This document shows positions 39,830-49,768 of a stretch of 64,000 nt of DNA, one piece after another. How positions within the stretch are numbered: the stretch's first letter is position 1; each line of letters opens with the position of its first letter. The position numbers and the translations under genes were made by a program. The notes under the pieces were generated by a model, which worked only from the letters and a program-made list of their open reading frames with translations, had not been told where the DNA came from and searched no databases. Origin of the DNA: Pseudomonas brassicacearum (GTDB lineage Bacteria > Pseudomonadota > Gammaproteobacteria > Pseudomonadales > Pseudomonadaceae); contig NZ_CP045701.2 in assembly GCF_009601685.2 (NCBI RefSeq), forward strand, positions 1-64,000, in the 5' to 3' direction.

Positions 39830-40204
39830 TTACTCGACTTGCGACAGCTTGGCGTCGTCGCAACCGGCAGCACGGCACTCGCGCTCGACAGCTTTGAGTA
39901 TGACGATTCGCGCCTCGGTCTTCTCATTGGCACAGTCCAGGTAGAGCAGGCCATTATTGGAACAGGCGTTGTCGCGAATCTTGATCCACTGGATTTGAGC
40001 GGCTTTAACCTTTTTCTTTTGATCCGGGTTCAGCGCACTCATCGTCTTCTTGTATTGATCGTTGATGTCCTGATCCGACTGAACCATTTTCAGCGACGCG
40101 CAATAGGTTCTGTCATAGGCGTTTCTAGGGTTATCGCAACTCATCGCAGAGGCCGATGCTGATGCCATGGCCAGCAATGCCCCAACCAACAAAGACTTGA
40201 TCAC
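39830..40204 (-). CDS. LprI-type (DUF1311) secreted protein
   Basis: A 124-residue exported protein. Signal peptide MIKSLLVGALLAMASASASA, then a Cys-containing helical domain with the family signature QWIKIRDNACSNNG. The six cysteines after the signal probably form disulfides. LprI-like proteins can inhibit lysozyme; for this member that is inference. The gene stands alone with a GAGAGAAGT ribosome site. Confidence 0.85.
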   Translation of the reverse strand: MIKSLLVGALLAMASASASAMSCDNPRNAYDRTYCASLKMVQSDQDINDQYKKTMSALNPDQKKKVKAAQIQWIKIRDNACSNNGLLYLDCANEKTEARIVILKAVERECRAAGCDDAKLSQVE

Positions 40205-40565
40205 TTACTTCTCTCCCTGAATGCCCTCTATTCATTAGTGGGCGCGGCGGGGAATTTATCATGCGGGTTGTAGAACAATGAAGCAGATCCTAATGGTTCA
40301 TTCGGCCCGAACAAGGGCGCAAATGCTGATGACTGCCGCGCCGCCGGCCGCTTGATTGACCTGATCAACTGGGCATTTCAGTACCGAGGGGGAAGATCGC
40401 AGCCTCGTTGCACTCGACAGCTCCTACAGGGGCAGCCTCCTCATTCCTACAGAAAAACCGCGTCGATGCCTGTCCCAGTGAGCAAAAACGGGCCCTCTGG
40501 CTCCGAGTTTCAAGGCAACACAACGTTTTGTTTATTCCTCCTGCACCACCCTTCCACCAAGCTAC
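40205..40565. other. Spacer with a REP half-element
   Basis: No gene supported. A REP half unit lies at 40391-40432 (GATCGCAGCCTCGTTGCACT followed by CAGCTCCTACAG), alike to 25384 and 55121. The DUF3077 cassette homology begins near 40500. Confidence 0.5.
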
Positions 40566-40609
40566 ACATCCTTGCGCCATTGCCTACAACTACGCCAGAA
40601 TCCGCCCGC

Positions 40610-40638
40610 TTGTGCGCCTTGCTCCCGGGTTCTATCGT
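40610..40638 (+). promoter_or_regulatory. Promoter of the second CI-like leader
   Basis: TTGTGC (40610-40615), 17-base spacer, TATCGT (40633-40638), same as in copy 1. Confidence 0.65.
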
Positions 40639-40667
40639 TTCCCTGCCACTGCTCATCAGTGGTCGGG

Positions 40668-40830
40668 TTTAGTAGCTCGGTTAGTCATCTACGGTTGCAT
40701 GAGTGTCATCCAGTCAGGCGTTTGCCTGCACTTGATGGTGGCTGTGCGCAAGGCGCCTTCGGGCGCGCCGGGTTTGGTGACTTTACCGGTCTACTAACTT
40801 GCGCACAGCTGCCTCCTTTTGTTTAGTAGC
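40668..40830 (+). ncRNA. P4-CI/C4-like antisense RNA leader, copy 2
   Basis: Same design as copy 1. A 16-base-pair stem (40737-40752 with 40798-40813), an inner GCGCC-UUCG-GGCGC hairpin, and the box CTACTAAC (40791-40798) complementary to TTTAGTAG at 40668-40675 and 40822-40829. Against copy 1 the stem shows a compensatory change: the G-C pair near its inner end (CAGG/CCTG) is an A-T pair here (CAAG/CTTG). Covariation supports a conserved RNA structure. The box sequences are invariant. Confidence 0.78.
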
Positions 40831-40864
40831 GAGATGGTGGCGGCCCTACTATAGGAAAGTCCCA

Positions 40865-41212
40865 ATGTTCAAACCTACTCCGAACCCTCCAGAGACAGGC
40901 CCCGCCAAATCCGAGGCCAAAAAACACGACGAAGCCGCCAAACGCACCTTGGATTACTACCTGCTACCCAAACCGGAAAAGTCCGAAGATGCGTCCCAAC
41001 CGGGCCAACTCTTCACCGTCGCAAAAAACGCCGACAACGAATCCCTCCTCGCCAACCTCAGCGAAACCCTGGCGGCAGCCGACACGATGGTCAGCAACCT
41101 GGCCTTCGACCTGGAAGGCCCGCGCCGTCATATCCTTCTAGGCGTCCAGCAACTGATTGAGCTGAGTTCATTGCTGGCGAATCGGGTGTTGGATAACGTC
41201 GATCCGCGATAG
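40865..41212 (+). CDS. DUF3077/DUF6124-type protein, copy 2
   Basis: A 115-residue homologue of the protein at 33825 (starts MFKPTPNPPETGPAK). It differs mainly by a four-residue deletion in the basic N-terminal part and single substitutions later. AGGAAAG lies upstream of the ATG. It follows its own CI-like leader and ends at a terminator, so it is a self-contained cassette. Confidence 0.85.
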   Translation: MFKPTPNPPETGPAKSEAKKHDEAAKRTLDYYLLPKPEKSEDASQPGQLFTVAKNADNESLLANLSETLAAADTMVSNLAFDLEGPRRHILLGVQQLIELSSLLANRVLDNVDPR

Positions 41213-41220
41213 CTACAGTT

Positions 41221-41261
41221 CTCAACGAAAATCAGACGCCACGCGTCGGGTTTTCGTTGAG
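41221..41261 (+). terminator. Terminator of DUF3077 copy 2
   Basis: Outer arms CTCAACGAAAA/TTTTCGTTGAG enclose an inner GACGC/GCGTC stem. The outer arms are unlike those of copy 1. Confidence 0.85.
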
Positions 41262-41299
41262 ACATTCATTGACCTAGCATCCGTCTCTTGGAAAGCACG

Positions 41300-41683
41300 A
41301 TGAACACCAAAAAAATTCATGCCTTAACCCTTATGGGAATCAGCATCACTGTCGTTGGAGCCGTACAGATTCTTCTGTATGAAGCCATGATAATAATTGA
41401 GCAAGCAAGGTCTGGAAGCATTCCTTATCAGCTAAGTGCGGAGATACTGTTCGTGGTGCTTATCCACGCACTCTTCATTACTGTAATTCCGCTGTTGTTA
41501 GTCATCAGAAATAAAATCTTGGCAAGCTACATTGTTCTTGTGGTTTTTCTGTCGATCTACGTGCAGTTTGTAGCAAGTGTCAATATTGCTGGGGTTGTGA
41601 TAGCTATAATAATTTTATCTGTGTTGATTTTTTATGCACTCCAAAAAGCAAGCTTCGCCATTCGTTACTTTCGTTCAAAGTAA
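41300..41683 (+). CDS. Small integral membrane protein
   Basis: A 127-residue protein with four predicted membrane helices (about 8-28, 44-68, 72-92, 95-118) and little else. The start at 41300 (MNTKKIHALTLMG) is preceded by GGAAAG. It is poorer in GC than its neighbours and sits between the second cassette and metQ. I do not recognise the family. It may belong to the acquired segment. Confidence 0.65.
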   Translation: MNTKKIHALTLMGISITVVGAVQILLYEAMIIIEQARSGSIPYQLSAEILFVVLIHALFITVIPLLLVIRNKILASYIVLVVFLSIYVQFVASVNIAGVVIAIIILSVLIFYALQKASFAIRYFRSK

Positions 41684-41715
41684 ATTTGTTCTGCGACAGG
41701 ACATAAAGCCTAAAC

Positions 41716-41753
41716 AAAAAACGGGCCTGCATTCCCACGCAGCCCCGTTTTTC
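41716..41753 (-). terminator. metNIQ terminator
   Basis: On the minus strand: ACGGG/CCCGT outer stem with CTGC/GCAG inner stem, then a T run. The right-hand partner of the copy at 38487. Confidence 0.88.
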
Positions 41754-41767
41754 ACCACTTGATCAGA

Positions 41768-42541
41768 TCAAAACGCCGGCAAAACCGCGCCTTTGTACTT
41801 CTCAAGAATAAAAGCCTTCACTTCCGGCGTATGCAACGCCGCAACCAGCTTCTTCATCGCCTCACTGTCCTTGTCATCCTCACGGGCCACCAGGATGTTT
41901 ACATACGGCGAGTCGTTACCTTCAATCACCAGCGCATCCTTGGAAGGATCAAGCTTGGCCTCCAACGCATAGTTGGTATTGATCAACGCCAGATCCACCT
42001 GAGTCAGCACCCGTGGAATAGTCGCCGCTTCCAGTTCCCGGAACTTCAGGTCTTTCGGGTTCTCGGTGATGTCCTTGGTAGTCGACAGGATGTTGTTCGA
42101 ATCCTTCAGCTTGATCACCCCAGCCTTCGCCAGCAGCAACAGCGCACGACCGCCGTTGGTAGCGTCGTTCGGGATCACCACGTTGGCGCCGCTCGACAGT
42201 TCGTCGAGTTTCTTGATTTTGCTGGAGTACGCGCCCAGAGGTTCGAGGTGCACACCGGTCACGCTCACCAGGTGGGTGCCCTTGGCCTTGTTGAATTCAT
42301 CCAGGTACGGCTGGTGCTGGAAGAAGTTGGCGTCCAGGCGCTTTTCGGCGACTTGTACGTTCGGCTGGATGTAGTCGGTGAAGACCTTGACCTTGAGGTC
42401 CACGCCTTCTTTGGCCAATGCCGGTTTGACGAATTCGAGGATTTCCGCGTGCGGCACCGGGGTGGCCGCGACGGTCAGGGTGTCGGCGGCGTGGGCGGAA
42501 AATGCTGCGGCGGCAGCGAAGGCAACCAGTAGTTTTTTCAT
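41768..42541 (-). CDS. metQ: Methionine ABC transporter, substrate-binding protein
   Basis: Periplasmic methionine-binding protein of 257 residues. Signal peptide MKKLLVAFAAAAAFSAHA (no lipobox), then the NlpA/MetQ fold (ADTLTVAATPVPHAEILEF). It is the third gene of metN-metI-metQ. Its 3' 395 bases are duplicated at 38487-38884. The duplicate lies beyond acquired DNA, so metQ marks the right border of the mosaic region. Confidence 0.93.
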   Translation of the reverse strand: MKKLLVAFAAAAAFSAHAADTLTVAATPVPHAEILEFVKPALAKEGVDLKVKVFTDYIQPNVQVAEKRLDANFFQHQPYLDEFNKAKGTHLVSVTGVHLEPLGAYSSKIKKLDELSSGANVVIPNDATNGGRALLLLAKAGVIKLKDSNNILSTTKDITENPKDLKFRELEAATIPRVLTQVDLALINTNYALEAKLDPSKDALVIEGNDSPYVNILVAREDDKDSEAMKKLVAALHTPEVKAFILEKYKGAVLPAF

Positions 42542-42620
42542 TCAGCTAACTCCTTGTGGGGCGCCTGCTCTTGGCACCTGCCAGCGAATGGCCGGCTCAT
42601 GGTTTATTGGCCGCGAGGCC

Positions 42621-43295
42621 TTATTTTCTAGAGAAATGCACAACCAGTTTGTCGCCTACGGTCTGCAGGACCTGCACCAGCACCAGCAGCAACACCACCG
42701 TGACCACCATGACGTCGGTCTGGAAACGCTGGTATCCGAAACGGATCGCCAGGTCGCCCAAACCACCAGCGCCGACCACACCGGCCATGGCCGTGTAGGA
42801 CACCAGCGTAATTGCTGTCACCGTAATCGCTGCAAAAATGCCCGGGCGGGCTTCCGGCAGCAAGGCGTTGATGATGATCTGCCGCGTCGTTGCGCCCATG
42901 GCCTGGGTCGCTTCGATGATGCCGCGGTCGACTTCGCGCAGGGCCGTTTCCACCAGGCGGGCGAAGAACGGTGTGGCGCCGACCACCAGCGGTGGGATCG
43001 CGCCGGCCACGCCCAGGGAGGTGCCGGTGATCAATACCGTGAACGGAATCATCACGATCAACAGAATGATGAATGGCAGCGAGCGCAAGATGTTCACCGC
43101 CAGCGACAGCAGCGCATAGATGCCCTTGGCCTCGAGCAACTGGCGCGGGCTGCACAGGAACAGCAGCACGCCCAGCGGCAGGCCGAGCAGCACGGTGAAC
43201 AGCAGCGAACCGAACAGCATCAGGAAGGTGTCGCCGGTGGCCAGCCAGATTTCCAGCCAGTCGATGTTGGAGAAGAACGAATTGAGCAGTTCCAT
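42621..43295 (-). CDS. metI: Methionine ABC transporter, permease
   Basis: Inner-membrane permease of 224 residues with five helices and the EAA motif (IIEATQAMGATTRQIIINALLPEARPG region). It overlaps the metN stop by one base and precedes metQ by 79 bases. Confidence 0.95.
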   Translation of the reverse strand: MELLNSFFSNIDWLEIWLATGDTFLMLFGSLLFTVLLGLPLGVLLFLCSPRQLLEAKGIYALLSLAVNILRSLPFIILLIVMIPFTVLITGTSLGVAGAIPPLVVGATPFFARLVETALREVDRGIIEATQAMGATTRQIIINALLPEARPGIFAAITVTAITLVSYTAMAGVVGAGGLGDLAIRFGYQRFQTDVMVVTVVLLLVLVQVLQTVGDKLVVHFSRK

Positions 43296-44302
43296 TAGCG
43301 CAGCACCTCCATGTGGACATCGGCCGCGGTGAAGCGGGCGAACGCCGCCTCCATGTCACCGCCGGTGACGGCGAGGGTCAGTTGCCCGTAGGGGGTGTCT
43401 TTGATGCGGTCGATGCGGCCGGCCAGGATGCTGTAGTCCACACCGGTTTCCCGGGCGACGGTGCCGAGCAATGGCGCGTAGGTCGCTTCGCCCTGGAACG
43501 TCAGACGCACGATGCGCCCGGGCACGTGAGCGAAATCGTCGCGCTGTTCGCTTTCGTCGATCTGCTCGTCTTCCTGGACGAAACGCTTGGTAGTCGGGTG
43601 CTTGGGGTGCAGGAACACCTGGGCCACCGGGCCTTGCTCGACGATCACGCCGGCGTCCATCACGGCCACTTGATCGCAAACGCGGCGGATCACGTCCATT
43701 TCATGGGTGATCAGCACGATGGTCAGCTTCAGTTCGCGGTTGATCTCCGCCAATAGTTGCAGCACCGAGGCGGTGGTTTGCGGGTCGAGGGCGCTGGTGG
43801 CCTCGTCGCACAGCAGGATCTTGGGTTTGGTTGCCAGGGCGCGAGCGATGCCGACGCGCTGCTTCTGGCCGCCGGACAGTTGCGCCGGGTATTTCTTGGC
43901 GTGGTCGGACAGCCCTACCCGCGCCAGCAACTCGGCGACGCGCTCGTCGATTTCGCTGCGGGACAATTCGCCCGCCAACGTCAGTGGCAGCGCCACGTTG
44001 TCGGCCACGGTCTTGGACGCCAGCAGGTTGAAGTGCTGGAAAATCATCCCGACCTGCTGGCGGAAGCGGCGCAGGCCGCTGGCGTCCAGGGCGGTGACTT
44101 CCTCGCCGTCGACGATGATCTTGCCGCCCGTGGAATCTTCCAGGCGATTGATCAGGCGCAGCAAGGTACTTTTTCCCGCACCGGAATGGCCAATCAGGCC
44201 GAAGACCTGACCGTTCTCAATCGTCAGACTGGTCGGATGCAGGGCGGGGATATCCCTACCGGCGACTCGGTAGGTTTTATGGACGTCTTGAAACTCGATC
44301 AC
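43295..44302 (-). CDS. metN: Methionine ABC transporter, ATP-binding protein
   Basis: A 335-residue ABC ATPase. Walker [12 protein letters not shown] near 38, signature [15 protein letters not shown], Walker [14 protein letters not shown], and a C-terminal NIL/ACT-like domain (about 265-335) that in MetN binds methionine and inhibits transport. First gene of the operon. Confidence 0.95.
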   Translation of the reverse strand: MIEFQDVHKTYRVAGRDIPALHPTSLTIENGQVFGLIGHSGAGKSTLLRLINRLEDSTGGKIIVDGEEVTALDASGLRRFRQQVGMIFQHFNLLASKTVADNVALPLTLAGELSRSEIDERVAELLARVGLSDHAKKYPAQLSGGQKQRVGIARALATKPKILLCDEATSALDPQTTASVLQLLAEINRELKLTIVLITHEMDVIRRVCDQVAVMDAGVIVEQGPVAQVFLHPKHPTTKRFVQEDEQIDESEQRDDFAHVPGRIVRLTFQGEATYAPLLGTVARETGVDYSILAGRIDRIKDTPYGQLTLAVTGGDMEAAFARFTAADVHMEVLR

Positions 44303-44565
44303 GTAGCGAACCTTGTGGGGCGCGTTGGAAAAGGATCAGCGGTTAGCCGGGCGCGCATTTTAGCCTGTCCGTATAGAGGTTCTTAGCATTTATTTGCGAT
44401 CGGACCTGTCATTTGGCAATAACGCGATCAATGGCCATAAAAAAGGAACACAGCCAAACGGCATCGGTCACTCATTAAGCCACTCGAAATGCCGGGGTCA
44501 TGCACCTGCGGCATCGAACTCAGATTCCTGGCCTCGGCGAGGAACGCAAAGAGGAGTCATGCCTG

Positions 44566-46704
44566 ATGAGTACCCAAAAGCCCACGGTCAACAAGAGCCA
44601 ACTGGCCGGGACCGACACGCTGGATCGCGGCAACACCAACGCCAAGCTCGAGAGCCTGGAGCAGTTTCGCTCCGACGCCACCGAACAGGCGCTGCGCACC
44701 AATCAGGGCGTGAAGATCGCCGATAACCAGAACACCCTGCGCGCTGGCCCCCGCGGCCCTTCGCTGCTGGAAGACTTCATCATGCGTGAAAAAATCACGC
44801 ACTTTGACCATGAGCGTATCCCGGAGCGCATCGTCCATGCCCGTGGGACCGGCGCCCATGGTTATTTTCAGAGCTATGACGCGCATTCGGCATTGACCAA
44901 GGCCGGTTTCCTACAAGATCCGAGCAAGAAAACCCCGGTCTTCGTGCGTTTTTCCACTGTGCAAGGCCCCCGCGGCTCCGGCGACACCGTGCGCGACGTA
45001 CGTGGCTTTGCAGTGAAGTTCTTCACCGACGAAGGCAACTTCGACCTGGTGGGCAACAACATGCCGGTGTTTTTCATTCAGGACGCGGTGAAGTTTCCTG
45101 ACTTTGTCCACGCGGTAAAACCCGAACCCCATAACGAAATTCCTACAGGCGGCTCGGCTCACGACACGTTCTGGGATTTTGTCTCGCTGGTGCCGGAATC
45201 GGCCCACATGGTGATTTGGGCGATGTCTGACCGGGCCATTCCAAAAAGCCTGCGCTCGATGCAGGGTTTTGGTGTGCACACCTTCCGCATGATCAACGCC
45301 GAAGGCAAAAGCAGCTTCGTTAAATTCCACTGGCGCCCTACAGCCGGGACGTGTTCATTGGTGTGGGACGAAGCCCAGAAGCTGGCGGGTAAAGATACTG
45401 ACTACCACCGTCGCGATCTTTGGGAGTCGATCGAGATGGGCGACTACCCGGAATGGGAGTTCGGCGTGCAGATTGTCGCCGAGGAAGACGAGCATAAATT
45501 CGACTTCGACCTGCTCGACCCAACCAAGATCATCCCTGAAGAGCTGGTGCCCATCACGCCCCTGGGCAAGATGGTGTTGAACCGCAACCCGGACAATTTC
45601 TTCGCCGAAGTGGAGCAAGTTGCGTTCTGCCCCGGGCACATCGTGCCGGGCATCGACTTTTCCAACGACCCATTGCTGCAGGGGCGGCTGTTTTCCTACA
45701 CCGATACGCAGATCAGCCGACTCGGCGGGCCGAATTTTCATGAGCTGCCGATCAACCGTGCGATCACCCCGGTACACAACGGCCAGCGCGATGCCATGCA
45801 CCGCACCACTATCGACAAGGGGCGCGCGTCCTACGAGCCGAACTCCATCGACGGCGGCTGGCCGAAGGAAACCCCGCCCGGCCCGGAAGACGGCGGTTTT
45901 GAAAGTTATCCAGAGCGCATCGACGCCTACAAGATCCGCCAACGCAGCGATTCGTTCGCCGATCATTTCTCCCAGGCGCGGTTGTTTTACAAGAGCATGA
46001 GCCCTCATGAGCAGGAGCACATCATCGCTGCCTACAGTTTCGAGCTGGGCAAGGTGGAGCGTGAGTTCATACGGGCGCGGCAGGTCAATGAGATTCTCGC
46101 CAACATCGATCTGGAACTGGCCGGGCGAGTGGCGAAAAACCTCGGGCTACCGGCGCCTGCCGCTGGCACCGTCGATGTGCCAACCCCAACGCTGGAGCAA
46201 TCCCCGGCCTTGAGCCAGGCGAACCTGCTGTCCGGCGACATCAAGACGCGAAAAGTGGCGGTGCTGGTGGCTGACGGTGTCGATGGGGCGATCATCGATG
46301 CGCTCAAGCAGGCCCTTAAGGCCGAGGGCGCCCACACCAAAGTGCTGGGGCCGACTTCGGCGCCGGTTACCACGGTCGATGGGAAAACCCTGGCGGTGGA
46401 TGCGTCCATGGAAGGCTTGCCGTCGATTGCCTTTGACGCGGTGTTCGTGCCCGGTGGCGCGGAATCGATCAAGGCCTTGAGTCGCGACGGCGTGGCGTTG
46501 CATTACGTGCTGGAGGCCTACAAGCATCTGAAAGCCATTGGGCTTCATGGTGAGGCCCGGCAGTTGTTGGTGGAGTTGAAGCTGGAGGTGGATGCGGGGT
46601 TGATCGAAGATGCGGATGCGAGCGGTTTTTCGCGGTTTTTCGCGGCGATTGCTCAGCATCGGGTTTGGACGCGGGAGCCCAGGGCCAAGGCGGTTCCAGC
46701 CTAA
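44566..46704 (+). CDS. katE: Catalase HPII, large subunit type
   Basis: Haem catalase of 712 residues, the long clade-2 form. The catalytic His lies in [21 protein letters not shown] [11 protein letters not shown], Asn in [12 protein letters not shown], and the haem tyrosine in [12 protein letters not shown]. The C-terminal 150 residues ([15 protein letters not shown] onward) form the DJ-1/PfpI-like domain. The start at 44566 is 9 bases after GAGGAG; the ATG at 44559 is in another frame. Likely induced in stationary phase, as for other katE genes. Confidence 0.95.
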   Translation: MSTQKPTVNKSQLAGTDTLDRGNTNAKLESLEQFRSDATEQALRTNQGVKIADNQNTLRAGPRGPSLLEDFIMREKITHFDHERIPERIVHARGTGAHGYFQSYDAHSALTKAGFLQDPSKKTPVFVRFSTVQGPRGSGDTVRDVRGFAVKFFTDEGNFDLVGNNMPVFFIQDAVKFPDFVHAVKPEPHNEIPTGGSAHDTFWDFVSLVPESAHMVIWAMSDRAIPKSLRSMQGFGVHTFRMINAEGKSSFVKFHWRPTAGTCSLVWDEAQKLAGKDTDYHRRDLWESIEMGDYPEWEFGVQIVAEEDEHKFDFDLLDPTKIIPEELVPITPLGKMVLNRNPDNFFAEVEQVAFCPGHIVPGIDFSNDPLLQGRLFSYTDTQISRLGGPNFHELPINRAITPVHNGQRDAMHRTTIDKGRASYEPNSIDGGWPKETPPGPEDGGFESYPERIDAYKIRQRSDSFADHFSQARLFYKSMSPHEQEHIIAAYSFELGKVEREFIRARQVNEILANIDLELAGRVAKNLGLPAPAAGTVDVPTPTLEQSPALSQANLLSGDIKTRKVAVLVADGVDGAIIDALKQALKAEGAHTKVLGPTSAPVTTVDGKTLAVDASMEGLPSIAFDAVFVPGGAESIKALSRDGVALHYVLEAYKHLKAIGLHGEARQLLVELKLEVDAGLIEDADASGFSRFFAAIAQHRVWTREPRAKAVPA

Positions 46705-46726
46705 GGAGAGTTGGTGTCTGGTAGGG

Positions 46727-46903
46727 CGCTATCGCGGGCAAGCCTTGCTCCCACAGATCAGCTCCACAGGATCAACTCTCACAGGGAGCAATTCTCACAG
46801 GGGGCAACTCTCACAGGGAGCAAATCTCACAGGGAGCAATTCTCACAGGGAACAAATTGCCCTGTGGGAGTTGCCCTGTGGGAGCAAGGCTTGCCCGCGA
46901 TGC
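46727..46903. repeat. 16-base minisatellite between inverted REP halves
   Basis: Outer arms GCGGGCAAGCCTTGCTCCCA (46734) and its complement ending near 46900 form a REP pair. Between them lie six units with an exact 16-base period (TCTCACAGGG starting at 46777, 46793, 46809, 46825 and 46841, with a diverged first unit at 46761). Two inverted copies of GCCCTGTGGGAG follow. The tract looks expanded from a single REP edge. Confidence 0.88.
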
Positions 46904-46905
46904 TC

Positions 46906-47619
46906 TTAGGGTTTGCGAGGTGTCAGCACCATCTGCGCCGGAACACTGCGCAAAATCTGCTTTTGCAGTTTCAAATCAAACCCCGGGTCCAGTTTCTTGA
47001 CCCGCTTGGTCAGCAACGTCGCCAACCATGGATAATCATCGGTGCGCGGCGCCTGGATGCTGACGTCGCATTGATAATTCACCACGTCTGCGGCGATGGC
47101 ATCCAGTTGTCGACGCATTTGCTGTATATCGGCGAGGTTAAGCGCAACCGTGGTGCTGGGTGCGCTGGGGTCGATCACTTTGGCGACCGGTTTGGCTTCG
47201 GCGGCCTGGAGGGCGGCTTCGGCTTTTTCCAGGTCGGCCTTGCGGGCTTCGGCAATGGCGCTGTTGACCTCGCCGGTGAGCGCCGGGGCCTTGGGCATCA
47301 AGGCTCGGGCACGGCTCAGGGCGGTGGCGGCGGCGTTGACGTCGCCTTTTTGCAGATCGATCTGGCTGCGACGCAAATATGCCTCGGCCAGTTGCCGCTG
47401 GTAGGGTTCCAGCGACGGGTCTTCGGGTGACTGGGCTTGCAAGGCGGCCAACTGGTCTTCAGCGGTGGCCAGCTCGTTGCTGGCCAGGCTTTGTTCGAAC
47501 TGCGCGATGGCCGGACCCCGCGTATCGGGAGCCTGGGTGACCGGCGGTGTACTCTGGCAAGCGCCCAGCAGCAGGGAAAATGCGACAAGGAGCAGATAAC
47601 GGGAGGCGAACGGCTTCAT
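46906..47619 (-). CDS. Outer-membrane-type lipoprotein next to znu genes
   Basis: A 237-residue lipoprotein with lipobox LLGAC (Cys21). A TPR-like helical stretch (about 35-150, SQIDLQKGDVNAAATALSRA) and a short conserved C-terminal domain (VVNYQCDVSIQAPRTDDYP) follow. It lies 37 bases downstream of znuB on the same strand and corresponds to the lipoprotein found at this place in other pseudomonads. Function unknown. Confidence 0.8.
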   Translation of the reverse strand: MKPFASRYLLLVAFSLLLGACQSTPPVTQAPDTRGPAIAQFEQSLASNELATAEDQLAALQAQSPEDPSLEPYQRQLAEAYLRRSQIDLQKGDVNAAATALSRARALMPKAPALTGEVNSAIAEARKADLEKAEAALQAAEAKPVAKVIDPSAPSTTVALNLADIQQMRRQLDAIAADVVNYQCDVSIQAPRTDDYPWLATLLTKRVKKLDPGFDLKLQKQILRSVPAQMVLTPRKP

Positions 47620-47656
47620 TCCTGCGACTCTCTATTTGCGCAAAAAGCGAGCAAGT

Positions 47657-48445
47657 CTACACCCCTCGACGAGGCAGGACAAAACTCAGCAGAAACAACG
47701 CGGCGGCGCTGACCACGATCGACGGTCCGGCCGGGGTGTCCTTGAACCAGGAAAGTGCCAGGCCGCCACACACCGCGAGCATGCCCAGCAGGCTCGCGCC
47801 CAGGGCCATTTGCTCAGGGGAGCGGGCGTGACGCTGTGCCGCAGCCGCCGGGATAATCAGCAATGAAGTAATCAGCAACACCCCGACGATTTTCATCGCC
47901 ACCGCGATGACCACCGCAATCAGCAGCATCAGCGCCAGTCGCAACCCCAGCACCGGCAAGCCTTCGACCCGGGCCAGTTCTTCGTGCACGGTAACGGCCA
48001 GCAATGGCCGCCAGAGCGCCACCAGCAACAGCAGCACCGCCGCGCTACCGCCGAGGATCCACGACAGGTCCGTCGGACTGATCGCCAGCAGGTCGCCGAA
48101 CAGATAGGCCATCAGGTCAATCCGCACGTCATGCATGAAGCTTAGTACCACCAGCCCGAGGGACAGGGTGCTCGGCGCCAAAATACCCAGCAGCGTGTCG
48201 GACGCCAGCGGCTGGCGGTGTTGCAAGGTCACCAGCACCAGCGCCAGCAACAGGCAGCCAACGGTCACCGCCACCGCCGGGCTGACGTCCAGCAGAAACC
48301 CCAAGGCCACGCCGAGCAACGCTGCGTGGGACAAGGTGTCGCCGAAATAGGCCATGCGCCGCCAGACCACGAACGAGCCCAGGGGGCCGGCGACCATCGC
48401 GAGAGCCAGGCCTGCGAGCAGGGCGTACAACAGAAAATCAGCCAT
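47657..48445 (-). CDS. znuB: Zinc ABC transporter, permease
   Basis: A 262-residue ABC-3 family permease with about eight helices, starting [21 protein letters not shown]. The start at 48445 overlaps the znuC end by 8 bases. Part of the zur-znuC-znuB operon. Confidence 0.94.
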   Translation of the reverse strand: MADFLLYALLAGLALAMVAGPLGSFVVWRRMAYFGDTLSHAALLGVALGFLLDVSPAVAVTVGCLLLALVLVTLQHRQPLASDTLLGILAPSTLSLGLVVLSFMHDVRIDLMAYLFGDLLAISPTDLSWILGGSAAVLLLLVALWRPLLAVTVHEELARVEGLPVLGLRLALMLLIAVVIAVAMKIVGVLLITSLLIIPAAAAQRHARSPEQMALGASLLGMLAVCGGLALSWFKDTPAGPSIVVSAAALFLLSFVLPRRGV

Positions 48446-49220
48446 GCTTGCAGCCATCTCCATGAACATGATTGGAAGCAGAAGGGGCACGGACCACCGA
48501 GCCATGCAGGTCATGGGCGTGGTCATGGTGGTGGTGATAAATCGCCAGGCTTTGTGCGTTTTTTCCGAACAACTCGACGAAGGCCGGATCGCCGCTGACT
48601 TGCTCGGGATGCCCGGAACAGCAGACGTGGCGGTTGAGGCAGACCACCTGGTCGGTGGTGCTCATCACCAGGTGCAAATCGTGGGAGACCATCAGTACGC
48701 CGCAGCCGTGGCGGTCGCGCAGGCGCGTGATCAGGCTGTACAGCTCGGCCTGCCCCGCTACATCGACCCCTTGCACCGGCTCGTCGAGCACCAGCAGTTC
48801 GGGTTCGCGCAACAAGGCCCGGGCCAGCAATACGCGCTGCATCTCGCCACCGGACACGCTTTGCACCGGGCTGTCGATCACCTGTTCGGCCCCTACTTCC
48901 TTGAGCGCCGCCAAGGCTCGCTCACGATCAACGCCCGGCACCAGGCGCAGGAAGCGCAGCACGGACAGCGGCAATGTTGGATCGACATGAAGTTTCTGCG
49001 GCATGTAGCCGACCCGCAGCCGCGGCTTGCGCCACACGCTGCCGCTGTCGGGCTTGAGCAAACCCAGCACCGCGCGCACCAGGGTGGTCTTGCCGGCACC
49101 GTTGGGGCCGATCAATGTCACGATCTGCCCCGGCTCGACGCTCAGGTGGATGTTGTCCAGCACGCTCTGTCCGGCGAACGTCACGGCCACCTGTTCGAGG
49201 CGGATCAACGCATTGCTCAT
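48438..49220 (-). CDS. znuC: Zinc ABC transporter, ATP-binding protein
   Basis: A 260-residue ABC ATPase. Walker [11 protein letters not shown], signature [15 protein letters not shown], Walker [13 protein letters not shown]. The C-terminal 40 residues are His-rich ([14 protein letters not shown], later [11 protein letters not shown]) and could buffer or sense zinc. The start overlaps the zur stop by one base. Confidence 0.95.
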   Translation of the reverse strand: MSNALIRLEQVAVTFAGQSVLDNIHLSVEPGQIVTLIGPNGAGKTTLVRAVLGLLKPDSGSVWRKPRLRVGYMPQKLHVDPTLPLSVLRFLRLVPGVDRERALAALKEVGAEQVIDSPVQSVSGGEMQRVLLARALLREPELLVLDEPVQGVDVAGQAELYSLITRLRDRHGCGVLMVSHDLHLVMSTTDQVVCLNRHVCCSGHPEQVSGDPAFVELFGKNAQSLAIYHHHHDHAHDLHGSVVRAPSASNHVHGDGCKHG

Positions 49221-49702
49221 CAGGCCCCCTGGCAGCCGGAGCAGAGACCGACCACTTCGACGGTCTGGGTGTCGACCACGAAGCCGACCTCCCTGGCGCT
49301 GGCGATGATGGCATCGCTGATGGACTTCTGTTCCAGCTCGATGGCGGCGTGGCATTCGCGGCAGATCAGGAACTGGCCTTGGTGGGCGTGCTCCGGATGG
49401 TTGCAGCCGACGAAGGCGTTCAGCGACGAAATGCGATGCACCAGGCCGTTTTCCAAGAGGAAATCTAGCGCCCGGTAGACCGTCGGCGGCGCGGCGCGGC
49501 GGCCGTCCTGCTCACTGAGCACGGCGAGGATGTCGTAGGCACCCAGTGGCTTGTGGCTTTGCCAGACCAATTCCAGCACGCGCCGACGCAAAGCGGTCAG
49601 GCGCAACCCTTGGCGGGCGCAGATGGCGTCGGCCTCGGACAGCGCGGTGTGCACGCAGTGAGAGTGATCGTGGGGACGACTGGCAAGGGGTGTAATAGGC
49701 AT
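49220..49702 (-). CDS. zur: Zinc uptake regulator, Fur family
   Basis: A 160-residue zinc-responsive repressor. Winged helix (about 20-90), then the structural zinc site CRECH and CSGC pairs at the C-terminus. A His-containing N-terminus (HDHSHCVH) is present. It is transcribed with znuC-znuB and divergently from znuA, with a candidate Zur box at 49729. Confidence 0.94.
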   Translation of the reverse strand: MPITPLASRPHDHSHCVHTALSEADAICARQGLRLTALRRRVLELVWQSHKPLGAYDILAVLSEQDGRRAAPPTVYRALDFLLENGLVHRISSLNAFVGCNHPEHAHQGQFLICRECHAAIELEQKSISDAIIASAREVGFVVDTQTVEVVGLCSGCQGA

Positions 49703-49728
49703 GGGCAGCGACGAGTTTAGTGAGAGAC

Positions 49729-49741
49729 GTTATTATGTTAC
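49729..49741. promoter_or_regulatory. Candidate Zur box
   Basis: GTTATTATGTTAC, close to the Zur core GTTATANTATAAC, located in the 66-base spacer between the divergent zur and znuA genes. One site could regulate both directions. Confidence 0.7.
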
Positions 49742-49768
49742 CCGTTCTCGCCTCTACGAGTGGTCATC

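Noticed and set aside
41459..41467. Further DnaA box (TTATCCACG)
   Set aside because: One mismatch at the last base and isolated; not counted with the exact copies.
46761..46857. Possible CRISPR or iteron array
   Set aside because: The 16-base units are contiguous, with no spacers, and lie within a REP pair; no replication gene is adjacent.
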